15,996 bases of DNA, from assembly GCA_021029095.1 (NCBI GenBank), contig JAJOHG010000510.1, forward strand, positions 1 to 15,996, given 5' to 3'. Origin of the DNA: Phellopilus nigrolimitatus (taxonomy: Eukaryota > Basidiomycota > Agaricomycetes > Hymenochaetales > Hymenochaetaceae). Shown here in pieces: positions 9,136-15,996 of this stretch. The first letter of the stretch is position 1, and each line of letters opens with the position of its first letter. The notes under the pieces are model-generated. The model did not search any database. It was not told the origin of the DNA and saw nothing but the letters and a program-made list of their open reading frames with translations. The position numbers and the translations under genes were made by a program.

Positions 9136-10162
9136 ATGACAGCCCCGGTGCAGGATGCTATAGTGCTCTTCGGCGACTCCATCACGCAAAAAGGCTGGGA
9201 GTCTGGGGGGTTTGCTCATAAGCTGGCGCGTGAGTCTTTCGGTATTCTCCTGACTACATTTGAAGCCTCATATTATTCGCTTTACTCGGTTTACTCTGAA
9301 AGATGTATATGCACGAAAACTCGACGTGATCAATCGCGGGTTTTCAGGATATAATACCGAGTGGGCAATTCCTGTATTTGAACAGGTGAATGACCATACA
9401 AGCAATATATATTCTGCTGAGGTCCTTATGTTCGGAATTTGGCAGTGTCTTGTTCGTCGGAATGTACAAACACTCGCGTCCAAGATTCGTCTCCTAACGA
9501 TTTGGTTCGGCGCGAACGACTCATGTCTCCCGTCGTCCTTCCAGCACGTACCTCTTGCGAAGTATGGCGAGAATCTCACGCGTCTCATACACATGGTGAC
9601 AGTCCCGACGTCCGCTTGGCACTCACCAAGCACGAAGATCGTTCTGATCACGCCGCCACCGATAAACACACACCAGCGCCCTGAAACCGTAGAGACGGAG
9701 TCGGGCCTGCCCGGCGAGCTTGATCGCGCCTTTGCAGTGACTGCGGAGTACGCACAGAAAGTGCGCCAAATTGGCTTGCAAGAGCGGATACCGGTTTTAG
9801 ATGCATGGCAAGCGCTGTGGGACGTAGCCGGCCAGAAGGAAGAGGCGTTGAGCATGTACTTGACGGATGGGTTACATCTTGCGCCCGCGGGCTACAGCGT
9901 AAGCCTGCGAATGGTATGCATTTGGCAAGGGCCGACTCACTTGCTTTCCCCCCTTTAACTTAGGTGGTGTACGACGAATTAATCAAGATCATCGAGGAAA
10001 ACTTTCCTGAACTGCACTACGACCGTCTTCAAACCGTTTTCTCCCTGTACGCATTCATTCTCAGCGCACTTTTGCGTAGACTAAGTTCTCATTGGCAGGT
10101 ATGATCAAATCGACGTAAACAACCCTCGCGTTTCGCTATCGAAGAGAGGAGTAGACGGATAG
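9136..10162 (+). CDS. IAH1: Isoamyl acetate-hydrolysing esterase (SGNH/GDSL hydrolase)
   Basis: IAH1-type enzymes hydrolyse short-chain acetate esters such as isoamyl acetate. Exons 9136-9229, 9303-9385, 9446-9898, 9964-10046 and 10099-10162 give 258 aa (yeast Iah1 is 238). SGNH blocks are complete: LFGDSITQKGW with nucleophile Ser15, INRGFSGYNTEWA carrying the block II Gly, LLTIWFGANDSC with Asn83, and LTDGLHLAPAGY with Asp200 and His203. The QHVP and ITPPPI-type stretches between them are also typical. There is no signal peptide, so a cytosolic enzyme is expected. Phases are 1, 0, 0 and 2, and every junction restores the frame. Intron 2 (9386-9445) is 60 nt and stop-free, so an unspliced reading would be missed as an intron by frame alone; family alignment at FEQ-CLVRRNV is what places it. 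A long antisense frame (9268-9855) is a shadow. Confidence 0.93.
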
Positions 10163-10283
10163 TGGAACATTCGCATCTAGATGATTTGAGATTATACATG
10201 ATTTTCTCGAGAACCACACAGCCGGAAACAGAGCATAATGAGAAATCCAGCTTACATTGCACAACAAGAACGATGCTAGTATA

Positions 10284-11400
10284 TTATCCAAACCCAGCCC
10301 ATTCGACCGAGAATATATCGGCCTCTTGTGTTTCTTCGTCCCATGCACACATAAGATGTGCCTTCTTCGTTGCAGTACCGAGGCGCCCATGGGCGACCAC
10401 TTCCATTGGTCGTAAAGGTGAAGAACGCGACTCTAAGACAGAGGCAACAAAGTGCGAATGATATCTCAATGGATCGCCTATAGCAGAACCGTTCCATGTC
10501 AGATCTAAAATAATAATAACGAAGAAGCTTTGGACTCACCCGGATACACCACGAACTCGCCGCCAAACTTGATCCCACATCCCATGTAGTAACCCTTCTC
10601 CCACAGAGAACGAAATACGTTACAACGAGCACGCTCCGCAGTTGTGGACGGGTAAGACCACACGCTTGCTTCTCTTGCTGAAGCTATCGTTGAATGACTG
10701 TGCTCCGAAGGGCGGTACCATGATAGCGAAGTTGACGACGACGGAATTGTCACAGTATGCGGAGTCGACGAGCTCACGGCAGATGCTGGTGTGGAAGGTC
10801 TTGTGATTTCCGGTTGCACGGGTTCTCCTTGGACAATTTCATCTGCTGTCGCAGCTTTTGCAAGAGCAGCAACTTTCCGTTCCTCCCTCTGACGGCGTTT
10901 CAAAATAGCCTCTTCCGTCATCCCCTTTTGTGCTGCTACGCCGCCCTTTGCGTCCTCTTTTCGCGCAACACTTCGCCTCTGCTCCGACTTGCGGAATCGA
11001 TTCCATTCGTCCTTTTCAGCCTGCGAGGGTGGCTGGTGTGCACGCGCATCATCAATAATAACGGCAATCTCTATGGGCACATTGAGTAGTTTACTCGAAG
11101 ATCAGCACATTTGCCAGAACACCCTTCATCTAAACATACCTTTTTCAACGAGCAAAACGACTTCCTCTGGCATAAGAATCAAAGGTACGCCCAGAAATAC
11201 ATTTTGTTGTGCGAGATGAGGAAGTGTTCCCCCAAGCAGACCAAATATGCGATGTTGAGAGCGCAAATTTGCAATGTCTGTTCTTGCAGTTCATATCAGA
11301 ATTCTCGCGAGCGTCTCAGCGAAGGCGCACCTTCCACTTCCCAGACGTATGCACGATGGTTCGAGACGCGTAGAGGGACTTTTCCCGAAAATTTCTCCAT
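10284..11400 (-). CDS. SEN34: tRNA-splicing endonuclease subunit Sen34
   Basis: Sen34 is one of the two catalytic subunits of the Sen2-Sen34-Sen15-Sen54 complex and cuts the 3' splice site of intron-containing pre-tRNA. Complement of exons 11331-11400, 11140-11277, 10540-11070 and 10284-10477, 310 aa (about the human TSEN34 length). The N-terminal domain reads GLLGGTLPHLAQQNVFLGVP then LMPEEVVLLVEKEIAVIIDD. A charged, then Ser/Thr-rich linker (about 85-205) follows. The catalytic domain has YPSTTAERARCNVFRSLWEK, GYYMGCGIKFGGEFVVYPGD, RYHSHF and KKAHLMCAWD. By spacing to yeast Sen2 (Tyr289/His297/Lys328) the catalytic triad is Tyr245, His253 and Lys284, all present. All junctions are phase 1. 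The first intron acceptor was chosen because it alone yields VEDIANLRSQHR. The gene converges on IAH1. Confidence 0.94.
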
Positions 11401-11616
11401 TGCTTCTCGGTTTGTAAAGCTTGATGTATATTCCTAACAGTCAGGAAGCATTTTTTGGTTGGCGACAGTGACGATTATGACTTGGAAGTTGGAAAGACCT
11501 GCACGACTCGGAAAAGCGTAGCGAAGTGCAGATCAGAAGATCGACGCTTGGATGAATGTGGGAAACTGTACTGGGTGCCCGACTACATCCCCGTGCTGCC
11601 TTCCGCCCTTTCAACA

Positions 11617-12288
11617 TTATTCCAAACAATCGGAGCTGCTATGGACAAACAGAATATTCTCCCCGGTAAAAAAGGAAAATATTTTTTCGCCGAAAAATTT
11701 TCTGCTTTTCCTCATGCTTCTATTCTCTAAATAGACGAAAGACAGTGGAAGGAAGGAAGAAAAAAAAACAGCAGTGACCCTGGCTACCACTACTCGGCGA
11801 TGATAATGACACTCTTTCTCGCCTGCGGATTGCATCTCTTCCATGCTGCTCAAAGAGCCGGAACGATAATTATCAAGCTTCTTGACCATCGAACTCCGTG
11901 CCTCTCTGTCTCGACGTTCAAATTTTATTCTGAAGCTGCGAGAAGATGGTTTTCTGGATGTTGATTTTGACTCGATTAACTCAACATTGCAGGCTCGAAA
12001 ATAATCCAAGACGTTCACACTCGCGCCGGTTGACTTCCCTCCAGGCTCGCTCCATATAATGAACAATCTACCAGAAATTAACGCTACTTTCGCTTTGGAT
12101 AGACCTGACAGACGTCCCCTTGCGATCGGGATAACGACTAGGGAGGGGCTCGTCTGTTTCTCTGACTGAAATCGTCGGAGCCTCTCGCTATGACTGGGGG
12201 AGCTCAGAGCTTTGGACGCACATTTGGTTGATGTACGTAAACGAAATCTTAACTTTCTTAGCTCCTCGGCAAAGTCAGCGCACGCCAT
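11617..12288 (-). CDS. Unidentified protein, uncertain gene model
   Basis: An ATG at 12288 opens a 223-residue minus-strand frame ending in TAA at 11617, in the same direction as SEN34 and about 220 bp upstream of its start. I do not recognise it. A central part alternates hydrophobic and polar residues (VALISGRLFIIWSEPGG, then VNVLDYFRACNVELIESK and SFRIKF) in a way that faintly recalls the middle strands of a PH-like fold; the C-terminal Trp-containing helix is not evident. Near the end, GTAGTG at 11793 and a long T/C tract ending CTATTTAG at 11727 look like a 67-nt intron; splicing it gives a 169-aa product ending at 11712. A separate ATG at 12340 opens MSDGRSYQQSLRFDPWLYGV with a GTGCGC donor straight after, an alternative first exon that I could not join in frame. 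Confidence 0.3.
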   Translation of the reverse strand: MACADFAEELRKLRFRLRTSTKCASKALSSPSHSERLRRFQSEKQTSPSLVVIPIARGRLSGLSKAKVALISGRLFIIWSEPGGKSTGASVNVLDYFRACNVELIESKSTSRKPSSRSFRIKFERRDREARSSMVKKLDNYRSGSLSSMEEMQSAGEKECHYHRRVVVARVTAVFFSSFLPLSFVYLENRSMRKSRKFFGEKIFSFFTGENILFVHSSSDCLE

Positions 12289-13628
12289 ACAACCAGGGAT
12301 CGAAGCGCAGGCTCTGCTGATATGATCTACCGTCAGACATCCGCAAGTTAAAAGGGGCTTATCCCATCAAGTAGCGGGTCCTGAAGGATAAACAACGATG
12401 AGCTCGACGATCTCGAAACTCAATTGCCGAGCCCGGTTGGGTGCAAAGCCGGACTGGCCGCCGACTCAATCGTTCCTTCTGTTCTATCGTAGGCATCAAA
12501 TAAAGATATGGTATCCTCTTTGTGGCTTTCAGGTATATGCGAACCGCCCCCTTGGCCATTGCGCTTCCAGCGTGAGGGCCATTGCACAAAAACGATCAAA
12601 TACTCCGCGAGATCTATACATCGGTTCTCAACTCCATTTGCATGCAATTCAATTGCTGCGCGGAGCGGTGGTCCACTTATGCGGAGCGCAACGGTTTGTC
12701 CCAAAGTTCTAATTTTAGCCTGACCCTATGCCCCTATTCCCTCTCCTCTCAGCCCTCGTCGTCATCTTGTCCCTCCTATCTTCTGGATCAAGAAGCTTAA
12801 AAAAACGCAAAGGAGGAAACTAAGCACACACATCTCGCACTTTATTTCTCTTCCTTTTGCGATGGCTTACGGTTTACGTATGGCTGCGTGTGTGTTCGGT
12901 GGCATCTTTGAATAAAGACGTGTAAGAACATCTGCCTATTGGAAGATTCATGGTAAATGGGATGTATGACACGAAGGTAGCGGGATTTTAATCGCAAATG
13001 AATTGACTCAATATATATCTCGTACCTGGATGTTCTGTCCACGCACGGCGAAAGGTAACAAATTGATTTCTCTTATATAGCTTGCCTATCTCCTTCCGCT
13101 CACGATTTTGTGTTAGAAGTGCAGATTGAGAAGAAACGTGCGACACTGCCGGTGCAGATTCTTAAGGCATAAAGGGCGAGGCTGATATCTAGATTGCCCC
13201 ACCGTGTACCTTCTTGACAACGTTGCAAAAGCATGCTTGACCACGCTTGTATGACAACTGCTTACTTCTACGGAAGTTTTATAGTTATGGAAATAAAATA
13301 CCGACCTCTCATCTCAACTGCAAGCAAAGAAGAGAGAACTAATGAGCCTCATTGAAATAAGTTCGAAGTGCTACTACGCGACTTACTGGTTTCATTCTCA
13401 CATTCCTATCCTTCCTGAGAAAGAGCATACAAAGCAGGCGGGGAAAGTGTCAGCTCTTGTATCTAATATATGTTTTATGTAGTTTCACTGATGCCAGACA
13501 AAAAATTCTTGGCAGTCGGCAAAGGCCGAAGCATCTGCAAAAGTTCCACCAGTTTACGTCTCTTCAATAACTTGATCCACGACGGCCGCAAGGTCGACTT
13601 TTGGAATAAATTTACTTCGACAGTGGAA
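12289..13628. other. Unresolved stretch with coding-like fragments, then promoter of GCIP-family gene
   Basis: Plus-strand frames 12398-12712 (ATG at 12398; contains RSNTPRDLYIGSQLHLHAIQ) and 12728-12820 (MPLFPLLSALVVILSLLSSG and a basic KKRK tail, preceded by a TTCTAATTTTAG acceptor-like site) suggest a small gene, but I could not join them into one convincing model, and the minus strand is also open at 12420-12704. From 12820 to 13628 I see no gene; the sequence is mixed AT-rich and probably regulatory. Confidence 0.35.
12398..12712 (+). CDS. Doubtful small ORF of unknown function
   Basis: Uninterrupted 104-residue frame from a real ATG (CAACGATG) to TAA. Composition is basic and unremarkable and no motif is recognised. 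Possible internal introns are suggested by pyrimidine-rich stretches ending CTATCGTAG at 12492 and GCGCTTCCAG at 12570. The opposite strand carries an open frame of similar length, which lowers confidence. Confidence 0.18.
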   Translation: MSSTISKLNCRARLGAKPDWPPTQSFLLFYRRHQIKIWYPLCGFQVYANRPLGHCASSVRAIAQKRSNTPRDLYIGSQLHLHAIQLLRGAVVHLCGAQRFVPKF

Positions 13629-14975
13629 ATGTCGAACAGGGATAAAGGTACAGGACTATCACCAGAACGTGTTTCCTTCATTAATCTGCCTGTCCAGCGT
13701 AGCTCTCGCAGTTCTGCAGCTCGCGTTCCAAACGTGCTCCGCCACTCTCGAGGCGCTCGCAGACTCTCAAACACGCGTGCAGTCCGATACCGATGCATCG
13801 TTAGACACGAGGCTCAAAGATTTTACATCGCTGCTCTCCTTACTCCACCAAAATACGACTAAGCTCGCCATCGCGCTCAAGCCGAGCAATCCTACCTATC
13901 TCGCAGCACTTACACCTGCGAAGGAGCTCGCTGCACACACGGACGCGCTCGTGTCATGTGCGTGTAGCGTTGACGGCGGAGAGTATGGTGCTGCACTTGC
14001 ACGGGAGGTGCGATGGTCTGCAGAGGAAGTCACAGATTCATTAAGATCGCTCCTTGGAATGTATATCAAGCACGCGCAGGCTCAAGCTCCAGCAGGTGGT
14101 AGTAATGGTGGACCCGGAGAGATGTATCTAATCAAGACTGGAGTCATACATGAGGCGATTGACCGTGCGAGGGAGATATCACGCACGAATCATGCAGCGG
14201 TGCAGAAGCGGTGGAAGAGCGTTCTCGGTGGCGTGGGCGACTGCGTAAACGAAGTGCAAGAGATGGTCGAAGACGAAGAAAACGAGGACGATGATGCGCG
14301 AAAAAACGCGGGAGAGGGTTTGGAAGATCTTGATGACGACGACGGCTGGGGGATGCTCAGCGGAGCGCCGTTATCCAGTGAGAAATCTGTCAAGGCAACG
14401 AAGGAAGAGCTAGCACGCTTAAACTCTGTTCGTCTTCTGACTTCCTCTTTTTTTATTAACCTGCCGCAGAAAGATAAATTAACAACTATTCAATCTGGTT
14501 ATAGACCCACCACCTGCTGAAATTTGCACACGCGTTACTGAAACACGTATCTGCGGTCTTTTTGGGTCCATCTTTGAGCTTTACTTATCGACCCAGCACA
14601 TTAGACGGTTTACTTTCGTGCGCCGAGGCCCTACTGAAAGCATCGGACGACCTCGTAAGCGCTCTTTACGTCCCCCAGAATCCGGAGACCGTATCGATCC
14701 GGCTCAAGTCCTTCACGACACACATCAACGAGCTGCACAATATTCTATTTTCTTTCGGACTTGCGGCGTCGCCGAGTCGTATATCTGGTCCTGTTGGCGA
14801 CGCTGACCCTGTCTCGGGTCTCACACAGAAGACCACCTCGCTAAAATTAAATGGCCTGTCGGACGACGGAAATACATGGTTAATCAAAGAGCGCAAGTGG
14901 TTTGATGTCTGCTTTTCACAAATATCCAAGTCTGCAGACACTGCCGAGGTTACATTGACTATGATATCGGGGTAG
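13629..14975 (+). CDS. GCIP / cyclin-D1-binding protein 1 family protein
   Basis: The family (Grap2 and cyclin-D-interacting protein, human CCNDBP1) is all-helical; the human member binds D cyclins and lowers E2F-driven transcription. The function in fungi is not established to my knowledge. Exons 13629-13647, 13703-14427 and 14505-14975 give 404 aa. Visible blocks: TTKLAIALKPSNPTYLAALT and ELAAHTDALVSCACSV near the N-terminus, VRWSAEEVTDSLRSLLGMYI, LIKTGVIHEAIDRAREISRT, an acidic stretch from about residue 196 (EDEENEDDD, then DLDDDDGWG), and a C-terminal helical half with THHLLKFAHALLKHVS, CAEALLKASDDLVSALY and ERKWFDVCFSQISKSA. The first exon is only 19 nt (MSNRDK); it is chosen because the long frame has a stop at 13573 and no ATG of its own. 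The second intron has a weak GTTCGT donor and a TATAG acceptor; the nearer CCGCAG site at 14470 would break the frame. Confidence 0.82.
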
Positions 14976-15880
14976 ATATTTATTTACAGCTTACACACGG
15001 GAGATTTGAAGAATGAAGTGGTGCACTTCAGTGGTGACAGTTCTTGTGTATATCTGTGTACTACTTACTATTTAGTTTCAAGCCGGTTCTTTTGATCATG
15101 CAGTCATCCGCGCCATTTGAGTGCTGTCTCGTATGCCGAGCAATGTATGTATGTTTGTCTACCATCAATCCACCTTGCAAGTCTATCCGCGTCTCTGAGA
15201 CATTTCTTTGGGATGGACTAGAAATTCCTTTCCGAACAGGATGTTACGTCAGATACAGATTATGTACTGGAAAAACAATGTGAGCGGGAGCACAGGGCCG
15301 GCTATGAAGGCGCTGGACTTTTAAGCGCGAATTCGGCGCCGGCCACGAGGTTAAGTCACATTCTTGACATATTTGAAAGAGCCCATCTCCTTTAATCTTT
15401 ACCAAACACCTTTTTGCGGCTATAGTAGTACGCTGGTTTCGGAAATGAAATGGATACGACGTGCCCGTTGTCGATGGCAGGGAAGAAGAAAAAAGGGCCA
15501 AGAGGTTACTCAATCGTCATAAGGCCATAGAGGCAAGGACTCGCAGTCATGCCTGTCACATAGTCCAATTCGCCGAACAGTGAAGATTCCTTACTTTACG
15601 ACCACGGACAAAAATCTCCTTACGTCGTTTTATAGATATGACCCCTTCGAAAGTTAAAAGACTGAAGTAAGAAGAGGCTTCTGACACTCGATGTTTGTGA
15701 GACGAGTTTCATACATTGATGAATGTTACCTGCAAAAAGAGTTAAGCGCAGATGTGTACTTGTGTACAAAAATATGCAATTTATGTAAGGTTTTAGTTAC
15801 AGTTTTAAGCAACTGGTGGCAGTGCAAACGTCTTCAGAATTGCCCGATTCGGTAACCCAGAAGCCATATCAGGAATCCGG
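14976..15880. other. Intergenic region, no gene seen
   Basis: Holds the 3' flank of the GCIP-family gene and the presumed 3' flank of the right-edge gene. The two longest frames (15044-15283 plus, 15244-15513 minus) have mixed composition, and the minus one lacks an ATG. A 7-bp inverted repeat, GGCCGGC at 15296-15302 and GCCGGCC at 15338-15344, flanks a GC-rich patch. Confidence 0.5.
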
Positions 15881-15973
15881 TCATTCGTTGTTCTCGTTTT
15901 CGCTTGCCTGCTGGGATATGGACCCTGGGTCGCTCTTGTTCTGACGCAGCTCAAACATGTCTTCCGCATCCGT
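15881..15973 (-). CDS. Probable last exon of a gene running off the right edge
   Basis: On the minus strand a GCGTATAG acceptor-like site ends at 15974. The following frame reads TDAEDMFELRQNKSDPGSIS, then QQASENENNE, and stops at TGA 15883-15881. The acidic, Gln/Asn-rich composition and mostly G/C-ending codons fit a hydrophilic C-terminal tail. The frame has a TAG right at the acceptor, so it must start there. A second minus frame (15805-15987) is longer but has a less natural composition. No family is recognised. Confidence 0.35.
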   Translation of the reverse strand, partial: TDAEDMFELRQNKSDPGSISQQASENENNE

Positions 15974-15996
15974 CTATACGCTAACATCCTCGTAAC

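Noticed and set aside
9268..9855. 195-codon minus-strand frame opposite IAH1
   Set aside because: Fully antisense to an exon with all SGNH blocks; it is a shadow frame.
15296..15344. GC-rich inverted repeat (7-bp arms)
   Set aside because: Arms are short with a 35-base loop and no associated element or target-site duplication; probably chance.

Overview
This looks like a piece of a filamentous basidiomycete (probably Agaricomycete) nuclear genome. Genes are split by many short introns (47-92 nt, GT..AG, often GTGAGT/GTGCGT donors), both strands carry genes at moderate density, and all recognisable products are single-copy eukaryotic housekeeping proteins most similar in remembered motif spelling to mushroom-forming fungi. 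The taxon is an inference. I see no bacterial operon, CRISPR array, tRNA/rRNA, complete transposon or virus. All exon models were spliced by hand from reading-frame continuity, splice signals and recalled family motifs; no search was run.

Layout, left to right: (1) 1-190, the probable 3' end of an unidentified plus-strand gene. (2) 1339-2178 (+), SHR3, the ER packaging chaperone of amino-acid permeases, 4 exons, 211 aa. (3) 2436-3998 (-), an EI24-domain multi-pass membrane protein, 7 exons including a 15-nt microexon; it converges on SHR3 with 257 bp between the stops. (4) 3999-5494, a divergent intergenic region that holds the CDC25 leader with a 7-codon upstream ORF and a candidate 5'UTR intron. 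(5) 5495-8148 (+), a CDC25/Mih1 mitotic inducer phosphatase, 4 exons, 816 aa, intact HCX5R site. (6) 8149-9135, a pyrimidine-rich spacer. (7) 9136-10162 (+), IAH1-type SGNH esterase, 5 exons, 258 aa. (8) 10284-11400 (-), SEN34 tRNA-splicing endonuclease subunit, 4 exons, 310 aa, converging on IAH1 with 121 bp between the stops. (9) 11617-12340 (-), an open frame of unknown identity. (10) 12398-12814, coding-like fragments without a convincing model. (11) 13629-14975 (+), a GCIP/cyclin-D1-binding-protein family gene, 3 exons, 404 aa. (12) 14976-15880, no gene seen. (13) 15881-15973 (-), the likely last exon of a gene that runs off the right edge.

The genes do not form a pathway. SHR3 and the EI24 protein both belong to the endomembrane system; CDC25 acts at G2/M; SEN34 processes intron-containing pre-tRNAs; IAH1 hydrolyses short-chain esters. 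The most distinctive observations are gene-structure details: the EI24 microexon, the CDC25 leader uORF, two stop-free introns of length 3n (one falling immediately after the CDC25 catalytic loop) and a 3x30-bp Ser/Gln/His repeat in the CDC25 tail. I found no credible previously undescribed system.
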